NCBI GenBank assembly: GCA_965237575.1
Contig: CBDEGI010000003.1
Coordinates: 930,001-994,000, forward strand
DNA from: JAKZVK01 sp965237575
Lineage (GTDB): Bacteria; Acidobacteriota; Terriglobia; Bryobacterales; UBA6623
Direction: 5' to 3'
DNA length: 64,000 bases
The notes beneath the pieces were generated by a model. It did no database searches. It saw only the letters and a list, made by a program, of their open reading frames with translations, and was not told where the DNA came from. A program made the position numbers and the translations under genes. This document shows, piece after piece, positions 16,198 to 24,979 of this stretch. Numbering within the stretch: position 1 is the stretch's first letter; each line of letters starts with the position of its first letter.

Positions 16198-17398
16198 CAA
16201 CTTCACAGCCGTGCCATTATCGGCGGAATTCACGGGCAAGGTGAGCGACCGAGGGGTCGATAGCAATCGCGACGACCGTATCGACAAAATCGTTGTGGAT
16301 GTCGAGCTGGAAGTCCATCAGGCAGGTAGGTACCGGCTGTGGCTTGCTCTGGAGAAGGGGTCGCGGCCGCTCTTTGAGACTGCCTTTGCGGATCTCGAGC
16401 CCGGACGCCAATCGGTCGGTGTGGAGTTCGACACCTTTCGACTGGAGAAGTCCGTCCTGCGGCCCCCCTACACCTTCAGTTCCATCCGGCTCACTCATTA
16501 CTCCGACCGTGGGGCTTTTGACATCGACGTTCTGGAAGACGCCGGCCAAACACGCTCCTACGGCCCTGACGAGTTCGACACGTCGCCGCTGGCCGTGCGC
16601 GACCCGATGACGGATCGCGGAGTCGACGACGACGGCGATGGCCTCTTCGACTGGCTTATGGTGTCGGTCCCAGTGGAGGTCCAGCGTACCTCTCGATCGT
16701 ATTTCTGGACAGCCGAGCTTTACACGTCTTCCGGGACGTTCGTCGAACGCATTCGCGGTTCAAAAAAACTCGAGCACAAAGTGAACGTCCTAGGGTTGCT
16801 CTTCCGAGGCGACCGAATCCGGAGTTCCGGGGCGAACGGGCGGTTCGAGATTCGAGCCTTTCGATTCTCGGACGGGGACAATTCCCTGGATCTACTCAAC
16901 CTAGGTGCGACCCAAGCCTACTCCAGTAATCAGTTTCAGACACCCGATCCGAGAATCCTGGCGGTGACCCCCGCTTACAGTGCGGCCGGTCAGAGTGACG
17001 TGATGGTGAAGATCAACGCCGCGCACACGAACTTCAAGAGGGCTCAGTCCAGGGCGAGCTTCGGCCCGGGGAGGGAAGACGGTCGCCGAAAGCCCATCGA
17101 GATCCTGCGCTCTGGCCAGACTGTGCCAAACGGCTGGCCCGCCGACCCGGGCGTGGCTGGGAGAGCCGGTCTCGAACACGGCGACGATGCGCGTCTTCGG
17201 CCCCGGGCCCCTGGTCCCCGGGCTGTTACCGTCACCGATGCCGTCAACCTGATGTCGAAGGTCACCATCGAGAATCGCCTGATCAAGGTGACGGTCGAAG
17301 AGGTGAATCTAGAAAACGAAGATGAAGTGCGCGAAGCGTCGACGGCCACAATCGGCGGACGGGCGTTCGCGCCCATCCCCACCGAAATCCCGGAATAA
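16169..17398 (+). pseudogene. Exported protein, 3' part of the frameshifted gene, with acidic repeats and IPT-like end
   Basis: The frame continues the preceding one. It holds two copies of an acidic motif, DRGVDSNRDDRIDKIVVDVE and DRGVDDDGDGLFDWLMVSVP, each followed by an all-beta stretch, which suggests Ca-binding repeats in an extracellular protein. An IPT/TIG-like segment (AHTNF...SRASFGPG) follows. Between about 17120 and 17220 the frame differs from the family frame (WLGEPVSNTATMRVFGPGPL can be read in another frame) and returns at a one-base deletion in a C-run. The last 163 bp duplicate the methyltransferase tail. Function unknown. Confidence 0.6.
17199..17361 (+). repeat. Duplicated C-terminal module DNA, copy B
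   Basis: This is the partner of 14871-15033. After the shared part, copy A has about 129 further bases that are missing here; the break is between two similar GGCGGACG / GGCGGGCG sites, as expected for deletion between short direct repeats. Confidence 0.88.
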
Positions 17399-17413
17399 AG
17401 GAAGGCCGGCTGA

Positions 17414-18508
17414 CTAGAAGACGTGCTCGATGTCGAACGCGCTTTGTGCGCGGTAGAGATTCGGGTTCGCCGTGGCGACCCAACCGTGAATCGTGTAGCG
17501 TCCGACGGGTAGAGGCGTGGCGTCGCCCGACGATAGCGGCACCTCGACGGAGAAAACTCTCACGCCGAGGCTCAGATCGATGGTCGTAACGGCCTGCGTG
17601 AAGGCTCGGCCGTCCGACCAGCGGTAGACAATATCACCCTGTTCGTTGCGAATCTCGAAGTCGAATTGCTGTCCCGAGGGTGTGGTAATCTGCAGCGGCT
17701 CGATTGTCGTGTCGCGGATGATCAGGTCGGCACGGAGCACCGGTACGGCCCGTTCAGGGTCGACCGGCGGCATCAAGTTCGCGACGTAGCGCGGCCGGTC
17801 GAGCGACAGCGCTACCGAGAAGCGACGGTCCGGATGGATCGTCGACCCGACCACGGCCTCCACCAAAACCATCTCGCGCGGGCCGCCGATGGTCTGCATG
17901 GTTCGGCGCACCAAGCCGATGCCGGGGACGAACACCTCCTGCAGCAGTCCGGCGTCGGCGCAGATCGTGGGCAGGTAGTTGACCGCCACCGAGTGGGGAC
18001 CGAAGCCCTCTGGCAGTTCGTTGGGTGGCGGCCCGGGGGCTAGCATCGCCGAGCCAACGCATTCGAGCGGAATTTCCGAGCGCCAAGTGCCTCCCGGCGG
18101 CCCGCCGAAGTCGTACCAAAGGCGCTCCGTGCCCGTATCCGGATCAGATTCGATGTCGCGGGGAACAAAGACATCACTCTCTCGCCACACCATGTGCTCC
18201 GGATCGAGTTCGACCACCCTGGCCGTCTCGGTCACGCGGACCCACGCGATCCGCCCGGCGTAGCCCTCCAGTAGGTAGTACACCCGATGGTTGACCTTTT
18301 GGTTCGCCGTAACGCGGATCACGACGGTGCCCTGAGCCGCGAAACCCCGCATGACGTAGGTCCAAGAGTTGCCGACCTGCAAGGGGAAGTACGGGACCGC
18401 TCGCTTAGTGCCGGCGGCGCGGCTACGCAGGGATATCTGAGCGTGGATGGGGCAGAGCGAAACCGCGATGCCGAGCAGAAACACCAGGCGTAGTAGGCGG
18501 CTCACCAT
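17414..18508 (-). CDS. Exported protein with C-terminal BsuPI-like domain
   Basis: The 364-residue product starts with a clear signal peptide (MVSRLLRLVFLLGIAVSLCP, cleaved near HAQ). Residues 35-110 contain YFPLQVGNSWTYVMRG, a domain I have seen at the start of many exported acidobacterial proteins. The last 110 residues (FDFEIRNEQGDIVYRWSDGR, later PVGRYTIHGWV) match the fold of the BsuPI-type proteinase inhibitor domain. It may be a periplasmic binding or inhibitory protein, though no target is visible. It converges with the secreted protein on the plus strand, 15 bases apart. Confidence 0.65.
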   Translation of the reverse strand: MVSRLLRLVFLLGIAVSLCPIHAQISLRSRAAGTKRAVPYFPLQVGNSWTYVMRGFAAQGTVVIRVTANQKVNHRVYYLLEGYAGRIAWVRVTETARVVELDPEHMVWRESDVFVPRDIESDPDTGTERLWYDFGGPPGGTWRSEIPLECVGSAMLAPGPPPNELPEGFGPHSVAVNYLPTICADAGLLQEVFVPGIGLVRRTMQTIGGPREMVLVEAVVGSTIHPDRRFSVALSLDRPRYVANLMPPVDPERAVPVLRADLIIRDTTIEPLQITTPSGQQFDFEIRNEQGDIVYRWSDGRAFTQAVTTIDLSLGVRVFSVEVPLSSGDATPLPVGRYTIHGWVATANPNLYRAQSAFDIEHVF

Positions 18509-18586
18509 GAGCGAGAGACGATAGTGGCGATGGCTTTGCTCCTGACTACCTGGTGAAGCAAACGCCGCGCCACGTTTCCGGCCGGC

Positions 18587-19150
18587 TTACTGCTTGCCGA
18601 CCTCGTAAAGGTAGATGGTGTGGGTCCGGGCTTCGCCGCGGATCACCTCGGTACGCGAAGGCGTCCAGCCGGAGATGCGGAAATCGTGCGAAACGACCCG
18701 CGAACCCAGCTTGAGCGTCTTCTCGAGATTCGGTTTGAGCATCTCGTTCGACGACGTGAGTAGGTATAGGGTCACGACCGACGCCGGACTGAGATCGACC
18801 TCCATGGCGTCCTGCTCGACGATTTCGACGCGGCTCGATAGGTTCAGTTCGCGTAGGCGGGCCTGCGTCTGTTCGACCAACTTGTGATCGATCTCGACGC
18901 CGACCGCGCGGGCGCCGAACTGCTGCGCGGCGGTAATGACGATGCGCCCGTCGCCGGAGCCAAGGTCATAGACCATGTCCTTCTCGGTGACGCCGGCGAT
19001 CCTCAGCATCTCTTCCACCACCTGCGGTGGCGAAGGAACGTAGGGAGCCAGCCGCTGTGGCCCGATCTTGATGCGCTGCGCGGACAAAACCGGCGCGAGC
19101 GCCAGAACGAGAACTGCGATCGATATTCGAATGGAGATCCAGATCCTCAT
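18587..19150 (-). CDS. Class I methyltransferase-fold protein with export signal
   Basis: The 187-residue product opens with a hydrophobic signal (MRIWISIRISIAVLVLALAP, ending LSAQ) and then a compact Rossmann methyltransferase with motif I VYDLGSGDGRIVITAA and the acidic loop AVGVEIDHKLVEQ. A methyltransferase with an export signal is odd because SAM is cytoplasmic. The family is nevertheless common in acidobacterial and planctomycete genomes as I recall it. Either the segment is a membrane anchor facing inward or the protein does something else outside. It is 78 bases from the preceding exported protein on the same strand. Confidence 0.75.
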   Translation of the reverse strand: MRIWISIRISIAVLVLALAPVLSAQRIKIGPQRLAPYVPSPPQVVEEMLRIAGVTEKDMVYDLGSGDGRIVITAAQQFGARAVGVEIDHKLVEQTQARLRELNLSSRVEIVEQDAMEVDLSPASVVTLYLLTSSNEMLKPNLEKTLKLGSRVVSHDFRISGWTPSRTEVIRGEARTHTIYLYEVGKQ

Positions 19151-19540
19151 CTATCGGTCTCCTTTGACGCCGGCCGACACCCTCGACTCGAATAGACGCG
19201 GCGGGTGGCGCCCCGGTTTTCTAGATCTTCCGTCTAACGTGAGCCAGATTACAACGTCCAGCATGCAATCTGCCGAGGGGCCGTTGTTCCACACCCTGTT
19301 CAGTGCCCCTGTCACACCTCATCGGCTGAATCCCTGACCCTGATCCGCTGTCCTTCGCGTTCCTGAATGCGTCGCCCCATCGGACCTTACAAGCAACGAA
19401 GTTGAAGTTGAAAGGCCCACCTCGGAAGGATTTGTTCCCAATGTAGCACGCGACTAGCGGTGGTGCAGCTTGGGTGAGTGATGTTTCGTCCATACCGGGG
19501 GACGAGTTGAGCGGAGTCGATCGCAGGCCGAGCAGCTAAT
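19151..19540. other. Gene-free stretch, no recognised content
   Basis: This gap lies between lptE and the exported methyltransferase on the minus strand. No repeat or RNA structure was recognised. Confidence 0.4.
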
Positions 19541-20098
19541 TTAGAACCGCTCGAGCACCGCGGAAACGATCGTGCGGGCGGCGTTTTGGCTGGACCGCCG
19601 CAGCGCCGACTGTCGCTCTTCGAAATAGGCGTCGGGGTCGGTGGTCACCTCGTAGTACTCGCGATGCTCAAAGTTTGGGTTCTCATAGAGGATCTCGCCG
19701 GTTTTTCGGTCTACCAGGGTCAGCCGCATCTGCGTGAGCGTTGTGATGCTCGTGGCGCGCGCGGTTGCCGGGTCGAAGATCACCGGATAGACAAAGAAGT
19801 TGATCACGACGCCCTGCATGGTCGCGTCCCCGAGGGCCTCATCACTCACCACGCGGTAGCGCGTCCGGCTGTTGAACTCGCGTACCACCGCCTGGGTCAT
19901 GTACTGCTCGATCTTGAACTCCGTGGTGGCGTTCTCGAAGGTCGGGATGGCGATGACTTCCACCGTGTCGGGTAGCGTGTCAGCCCGTCCCGCGATATGG
20001 TACCCGCACGACAAGGTCAGCAGAGTCGCCGCCATGCCCGCGAGCAAGCAACGCGAATGAAGGGACCGCGCGAATGGCACGGTGAGTTGTCGAAGCAT
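19541..20098 (-). CDS. lptE: LPS assembly lipoprotein LptE
   Basis: The 185-residue product has a lipoprotein signal with lipobox LTLSC followed by GYHIAGRADTLPDTV, and the characteristic AIPTFENATTEFKIE segment. LptE plugs the LptD barrel and guides lipopolysaccharide to the outer surface, so this supports a didermic host. It follows pssA by 34 bases on the same strand and is probably cotranscribed with psd and pssA, which makes this an envelope lipid operon. Confidence 0.9.
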   Translation of the reverse strand: MLRQLTVPFARSLHSRCLLAGMAATLLTLSCGYHIAGRADTLPDTVEVIAIPTFENATTEFKIEQYMTQAVVREFNSRTRYRVVSDEALGDATMQGVVINFFVYPVIFDPATARATSITTLTQMRLTLVDRKTGEILYENPNFEHREYYEVTTDPDAYFEERQSALRRSSQNAARTIVSAVLERF

Positions 20099-20132
20099 TG
20101 GCAGAGGGTTTCGGCGGCCGCGCGAAGCCGGT

Positions 20133-20996
20133 CTAGCCTGGGGCCGCGTCGGGTAAGTGCCGACGATGCCGGAAGCGGTACTTCACCCAGCCCGCGATGC
20201 GGGTGACCACCCCACTCAAAACGAACGCGGAAGCCATCGCCAGCAGGAGCACTTGCGAGAAGTTCCAGACCAGGAAAATCAGCGCCGCGAAGACGACGAC
20301 CATCAGCAGCGAGGGTATCTGGAAGACAGCGATGTCCTTCAGGCTCGTGTAGCGCCAGGTGGAGACCATCAGGAATGCCAGCCCGCCCAGCAATGCCAGC
20401 CACAGAATGCCTTGCGGCCACCAGAAGCGGACCGGGTAGCCGTCGCTGAAGTGGACAACCGCGGCCAGCATTCCCGCCGCGGGCGGAATCGGCAAACCGA
20501 CGAAATACTTCCGGTCGGGCCGGCCCGGATTCTTCGGCCGGGGGTTCTTCTGGACGTTGAAGCGAGCCAAGCGAGCCGCCCCACACGTCAGGTAGAGAAA
20601 GGTGATCAGGTAGCCGAGGGCCGGCAGCCAACTCGACAACAAGGGATGAGCGTTCAGCTCGGGTGTCCGAATACCCCACGCGACCGCGAGCATCGCCGGC
20701 GCCACCCCGAAAGTGATCACGTCGGCCAGCGAGTCGATCTCGCGCCCGAAATCGCTCACCGCCCCGGTAAGCCGCGCGACGCGTCCGTCTATGCCGTCAG
20801 TGAAGACGCCCAACCCGATCGCCAGGGAGGCGTAGTTGTAGAGGCGCGCGGCCTCATCGATCTGACCTGCGGGCAGGGACAAGGCCTGCAGCGTCTTCAT
20901 CAGACAGTAGTAACCGCAGAACAAAGTCCCGACGGTGAAGATCGTCGGCAGGGCGTAGGTCCGCTTGGTGGGCGTCTTGGTCGGCGTCTGGGTCAC
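20133..20996 (-). CDS. pssA: CDP-diacylglycerol-serine O-phosphatidyltransferase
   Basis: The 287-residue membrane enzyme carries the CDP-alcohol phosphotransferase motif from Asp70-Gly71 (DGRVAR) through Gly84, Asp88 and Asp92 (FGREIDSLAD). Several hydrophobic helices follow. It joins serine to CDP-diacylglycerol to give phosphatidylserine, which the psd product 6 bases upstream converts to phosphatidylethanolamine. The N-terminus repeats TPTKTPT and is probably unstructured. Confidence 0.93.
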   Translation of the reverse strand: MTQTPTKTPTKRTYALPTIFTVGTLFCGYYCLMKTLQALSLPAGQIDEAARLYNYASLAIGLGVFTDGIDGRVARLTGAVSDFGREIDSLADVITFGVAPAMLAVAWGIRTPELNAHPLLSSWLPALGYLITFLYLTCGAARLARFNVQKNPRPKNPGRPDRKYFVGLPIPPAAGMLAAVVHFSDGYPVRFWWPQGILWLALLGGLAFLMVSTWRYTSLKDIAVFQIPSLLMVVVFAALIFLVWNFSQVLLLAMASAFVLSGVVTRIAGWVKYRFRHRRHLPDAAPG

Positions 20997-21002
20997 GGCT
21001 CG

Positions 21003-21617
21003 TTACTCCCGGAGACGTGCGATGATCGTGCTTCCGCCCTTGACACGGTCGCCCGGGCTCACGTTCAGGGCCCACTCCGGACCCAGAACGATGTCCATCC
21101 GCGACCCGAACTTGATCAGGCCGAAGCGCTCGCCTTTCTCGACCAACTCACCGACCTGTTTGTTGCACACGATGCGGCGCGCGATCAGGCCGGCGATCTG
21201 CTTGACCACGACTTTCACGCCATCGCCCTCGATCTCGAGAGAGTTCTGCTCGTTCTCGACCGAGGCAACGGCACGATGCGCCATCAGGAAGCGTCCCCGC
21301 TGGTATCGACGTCCGGTGATCTTGCCCGCGATCGGAACACGGTTGACGTGCACATCGAAGATGTTGAGGAAGACACTGATGCGGCGCGCGCCGCCGTCCA
21401 AGACTCGAACGTCGACGACTTTGCCGTCGGCGGGGGACACGGCCACGGGTCCCTCGGGGATCGCCCGTTCCGGGTCGCGGAAGAAATAGAGGCAAAACGC
21501 CGCGGTGAGAAAGAACGGGGCGCTCCACGGCGGCGGGAACACGAAGGCGACAAGCAGGCCCGTGGCGGTAAGGGCCACGCCGTAGTAGACGCCGTCCCTG
21601 ACGATACGAGGAGGCAT
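21003..21617 (-). CDS. psd: Phosphatidylserine decarboxylase proenzyme (short form)
   Basis: The 204-residue length fits the short Psd class. Self-cleavage occurs at Gly171-Ser172 in IKFGSRMD, where the serine becomes the pyruvoyl group. Upstream are the conserved FRDPERAIPE and SPADGKVVD segments and IFDVHVNRVPI. Two N-terminal hydrophobic stretches anchor it in the membrane. It converts phosphatidylserine to phosphatidylethanolamine and heads the psd-pssA-lptE operon. Confidence 0.93.
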   Translation of the reverse strand: MPPRIVRDGVYYGVALTATGLLVAFVFPPPWSAPFFLTAAFCLYFFRDPERAIPEGPVAVSPADGKVVDVRVLDGGARRISVFLNIFDVHVNRVPIAGKITGRRYQRGRFLMAHRAVASVENEQNSLEIEGDGVKVVVKQIAGLIARRIVCNKQVGELVEKGERFGLIKFGSRMDIVLGPEWALNVSPGDRVKGGSTIIARLRE

Positions 21618-21733
21618 GACAGCAGACGTATTATATCAGCCGCTCGGGAGGGGTTCGAGCGATACACGCCTGCGGCGCCTGCCTTGGCGGGCAGCCCGCG
21701 CTTCTCAGGTTAGCCCCGCGGCCCGGGGGCCCG

Positions 21734-21967
21734 CTAGCCGGCTTGTCGTTCTGATTCGCGCAGTATCTCGTACATGCGGTCTTTGGTTTGCAGCTTGAGT
21801 TTCTTGAGCCGCATTTCCTCAATCTGCTCGTCCTGGGAGGGGTAGGGACGGGCGTTGATTTCTTCGAGTCGGCGGTCGTAGCTGGAATGTTGTTCCGAGA
21901 GGATCTTGAACTCCTCGTTGGTTTCCATTAGGTGAGCGGATAGGTCCGTTTGAGGGACGCTTCCCAT
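21734..21967 (-). CDS. YdcH-like (DUF465) small coiled-coil protein
   Basis: The 77-residue product is helical and charged, with the DUF465 pattern FKILSEQHSSYDRRLEEINA, later DEQIEEMRLKKLKLQTKDRM. The family is widespread, folds as an antiparallel helical hairpin and has no settled function. It is 116 bases upstream of psd on the same strand. Confidence 0.82.
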   Translation of the reverse strand: MGSVPQTDLSAHLMETNEEFKILSEQHSSYDRRLEEINARPYPSQDEQIEEMRLKKLKLQTKDRMYEILRESERQAG

Positions 21968-22122
21968 AGTGGTCTTCCTCCTGTGCGCAATGTCATGGGT
22001 CGTGGGGCGCGCCTTGCGTGCACCGCGTCAGTGGCGATCTCGGTCTTGGCTTTGGTGTCGCGGCTCAGCAGCGTCTACCAGACGTTATCAGACTCACCCG
22101 CGGATTTCAATTGCGTTTCACT

Positions 22123-22617
22123 CTACGTATCGGTCCCGGCGGCTTCCTTCATCAGGCCCGACCCCGGCGCTGCCCGCTTGAGGAGCATAGCGGCCTCGCC
22201 TTTGTCGCGATAGTAGTTCGCCCGGGTCGCAAACGAGGTGAATCCCAACGCGCGGTAAAAGCCAAGCGCGCCTTCATTGCTCTCGCGGACCTCGACATAG
22301 AGGTCGCCTGGATGCTCGCGGCTCACGTAGGCCAACAGGGCGCCGCCCAGGCCCCTGCGGCGGTGATCGGGGTGGACGCCGAGGTTCGCGATCTCGGTCT
22401 CCGCGCCCACGGGCTGGTATACGACGAAGCCGCGGACCCTGCCTCGCGACTCGGCCACGGCACAGCGCAGAGGGCCGTCGGCGCCAAGCACCCCGCGATA
22501 GTCCGCCTCCGACCACCGGGCCGCTTGGAGGCACAGCGCTTGAAGGGCCAGCAACGGGTCGAGATCGCCCAACGCGGCGGGCCTCGGGTCCGCGTGACCT
22601 GGTATTGTCTGCGGCAT
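22123..22617 (-). CDS. rimI: GNAT acetyltransferase, RimI-like
   Basis: Start preferred at ATG 22617 (MPQTIPGHADPRPAALGDLD), because the frame from 22656 adds 13 residues without homology. The acetyl-CoA loop is HPDHRRRGLGGALLAYV and the C-terminal part is NEGALGFYRALGFTSFATRA, the standard RimI layout. RimI acetylates the N-terminal alanine of ribosomal protein S18. Other GNAT substrates are possible, since RimI-like proteins are hard to separate by sequence alone. Confidence 0.75.
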   Translation of the reverse strand: MPQTIPGHADPRPAALGDLDPLLALQALCLQAARWSEADYRGVLGADGPLRCAVAESRGRVRGFVVYQPVGAETEIANLGVHPDHRRRGLGGALLAYVSREHPGDLYVEVRESNEGALGFYRALGFTSFATRANYYRDKGEAAMLLKRAAPGSGLMKEAAGTDT

Positions 22618-22711
22618 CCTATTCCCGGGAACTCGAAACGGCAGAGGGCCCGCCACGTCTATGATATTCTGACCGAGGGATCAGACAAAGCGGTTTCTCT
22701 GGGGAGGCACC

Positions 22712-23650
22712 ATGCTGATCAAGATACCGAAGGGATGGGAGATTCCCGAGCGCGAGGCCACGCCGGAAGCGGTCTTCATGAATCGCCGAGCGCTGTTGGC
22801 TGGGGCAGGCATGCTGGGCCTCGACGCGCTGCTCGCCGGGACGGCGAAGGCCAACACCCACGCCGACTTGTATCCTGCCAAGCGCAATTCCAAGTACATC
22901 TTAGACCGCCCCATCACCCCGGAGGCCGCCGCCACGGGCTTCAACAACTTCTACGAGTTCACTCTCGACAAGCAACGAGTAAAGGACAAGGTCGCAGCAT
23001 TCACCATCGACCCCTGGACGGTGGAAGTCAAGGGCCAGGTAAACAACCCCAAGAAGTACGACTTCGACGACCTGGTGCGGCGCTTCCCCCTTGAAGAGCG
23101 CCTCTATCGCATGCGCTGCGTCGAGGCCTGGTCGATGGCCGTACCCTGGACCGGCTTCCCCATCTCCGCGCTGATCAAAGAGGTCGACCCCAAGCCGAAG
23201 GCCAAATACATCCGCATGGTCACGGCCAACCGTCCGCAAGAGATGCCGGGCATCCGTAGCCAACCGCACTATCCTTGGCCCTACTTCGAAGCGCTGCGGC
23301 TCGACGAAGCGATGAACGAGCTGGCGCTGTTCGTGACCGGGATTTACGGCAAACCTCTCCCGAAACAAAACGGGGCGCCGATTCGGATGATTTCGCCGTG
23401 GAAATACGGCCTGAAGTCGATCAAATCGATTGTCAAGATCGAGTTCACCTCGAAGCGCCCCGCGACGCTTTGGAACCAGGTCCAGGGGCTCGAGTACGGC
23501 TGGTACTCAAACGTGAATCCGAACCGACCGCATGCCCGGTGGTCGCAGGCACAGGAGAAGGTACTGCCCGACATGAGTGTCCGTCCGACCCTCATGTACA
23601 ATGGCTATGAGGAGTTCGTCGGTTCCCTCTACACAGGCAAGGAATTCTAG
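22712..23650 (+). CDS. msrP: Protein-methionine-sulfoxide reductase, molybdopterin subunit
   Basis: The 312-residue product has a Tat signal around residues 24-47 (NRRALLAGAGMLG), preceded by a 22-residue cytoplasmic leader, as usual for MsrP. Cys136 in LYRMRCVEAWSMAVPWTGFP is the molybdenum ligand. The enzyme repairs oxidised methionine in periplasmic proteins. Its usual membrane heme partner MsrQ is not adjacent, so electrons must come from a gene elsewhere. The start ATG is 55 bases from the divergent frame of rimI. Confidence 0.92.
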   Translation: MLIKIPKGWEIPEREATPEAVFMNRRALLAGAGMLGLDALLAGTAKANTHADLYPAKRNSKYILDRPITPEAAATGFNNFYEFTLDKQRVKDKVAAFTIDPWTVEVKGQVNNPKKYDFDDLVRRFPLEERLYRMRCVEAWSMAVPWTGFPISALIKEVDPKPKAKYIRMVTANRPQEMPGIRSQPHYPWPYFEALRLDEAMNELALFVTGIYGKPLPKQNGAPIRMISPWKYGLKSIKSIVKIEFTSKRPATLWNQVQGLEYGWYSNVNPNRPHARWSQAQEKVLPDMSVRPTLMYNGYEEFVGSLYTGKEF

Positions 23651-23958
23651 CTGCGAGTGCCGGCCTCCGGGCTACGAAAGGGTTTCGGCCCTCTCTGCTC
23701 TAGCCGCGGCCGGGCGCGTCTCGGGTTTTCTTGCCGGAGAGGGGCCTCGCCTCTCCCCGCTGCACCAAGGACAGTCGATGAGCAACGTTGGGCTTGGTTC
23801 CCTGAGAAAAGGGCCGAGCAGATCATCGTCCTTGACTGTAGCCGCTGATCGCTCCTCCAACACCTACCAATTAGAGTTGGGTCAGCCGATTGTGATTAAG
23901 AAGAGCCCTTTGCCCGGCGCTAGTCCTTCCGGGCCTATGGGTCTATTACCTCGAAAAA
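23651..23958. other. Gene-free stretch, no recognised content
   Basis: It lies between msrP and the interrupted cpaE gene and should contain the cpaE promoter; nothing specific was recognised. Confidence 0.4.
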
Positions 23959-24930
23959 ATGTCGCCTAGGGTGATCATCATCTCCCCCGACCGGGCGCTG
24001 TCCGGCGGCCTCCTGGAGGCGCTGACCCATGAATCCGTGGGGGCGGACCCGCAACTTGTGAGCAGCTACCCGACCGCCGGGGGACTCAAGACGCTGGTCG
24101 GCTCCAGCACCCAGCCGGTGACGGCTTTCGTGGTGAGTTTGGCCGACATCGCAGACGGGCTGAAGCTGGTTCGCGAGCTGCGTGCTGCTTACCCCGGGTC
24201 GTTAGCGATTGCCGCCGATTCGCGGTCTGAGGCGGACACGATCCTCGCCGCCATGCGGGCCGGAGCCTCGGAATTCTTGGTTCCGCCCTTTGACCTCAAT
24301 CACCTTCAGACCCTGCTGCAGACCCACACCAGCGCCGGCGCCTCGGCGCCCGCCAAGTCGGCCGGTAAGTTGTTCTGTTTCCTGCCCGCGCAGGGCGGCA
24401 ACGGGGCCTCCACCATCGCCGTCCACCTAGCGAATCGGATTTCGAAGGCAATCGGCGAGAAAGTGCTGCTGGTGGACTTCGACTTCCACAGCGGAACGGT
24501 CGCCTTCCGGCTCAGGCTTAGGCCGGAGTTCTCGTTTGCCGACGCCGTGGAGCGAGTCGAGGATATCGAGGAGCTATGGGCCAGGCTCACCTGCAACCAC
24601 GACGGCGTAGACGTCTTGGCCGCGCCGCCACCGGGCATCGTGATTCCCGCGCAGGCATTTCGCCACGTTTCGGCGGTTTTCACCTCGGCGATGCGGGCCT
24701 ATCCTTTCGTGATGGTCGACCTGCCGACCGCCATACATGCCTCCTGCCGGGACATTCTGAGCCTCGCCGATGCGGTCTACGTGGTCGCCACCCCCGAAGT
24801 CGTCGCGCTTCATCTGGCGCGCCGCCGCGTCAGCGATCTCACTGACCTGGGCCTGAGCCCGAGAAACATCCACCTCATCCTCAATCGCGCCGGCAGCAAG
24901 AAGACGTTGAATGTTGATGACGTTGCCGAA
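23959..24930 (+). pseudogene. cpaE: CpaE/TadZ-like ATPase, 5' portion interrupted by a transposon
   Basis: The first 324 codons encode an N-terminal receiver-like domain (residues 1-125) and a MinD/ParA-type domain with the deviant P-loop QGGNGAST at 145-152, lacking the usual Lys, as is known for CpaE/TadZ. Then come LLVDFDFHSGTVAFRL and the C-terminal VVATPEVVALHLARR. Such proteins localise type IV (Tad) pilus assembly at the cell pole. The transposon is inserted after codon 324 within DVAE. The gene resumes at 27444 in the same frame. Without the insertion the product would be 389 residues. As it stands, translation runs 43 codons into the element to a stop at 25060-25062. Confidence 0.85.
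24923..24930 (+). repeat. 8-bp target site duplication, left copy
   Basis: TTGCCGAA directly precedes the element and is repeated at 27436-27443 after it. An 8-bp duplication is the IS1595-family norm. Confidence 0.95.
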
Positions 24931-24943
24931 GGGACTAATATAC

Positions 24944-24973
24944 TTGACACAACCACAAGGGCCATGTTAAAAT
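24944..24973 (+). promoter_or_regulatory. Promoter overlapping the left terminal repeat
   Basis: TTGACA at 24944-24949 and TAAAAT at 24968-24973 are 18 bases apart. The -35 box lies in the terminal repeat. The -10 box ends 6 bases before the transposase ATG at 24980, so the transcript would be nearly leaderless. It should drive all three genes. Confidence 0.65.
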
Positions 24974-24979
24974 GGTTGT

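Noticed and set aside
20157..21713. 518-residue open frame on the plus strand
   Set aside because: Lies opposite pssA and psd, whose motifs are complete; the plus frame is Arg/Asp/Gln-rich shadow sequence.
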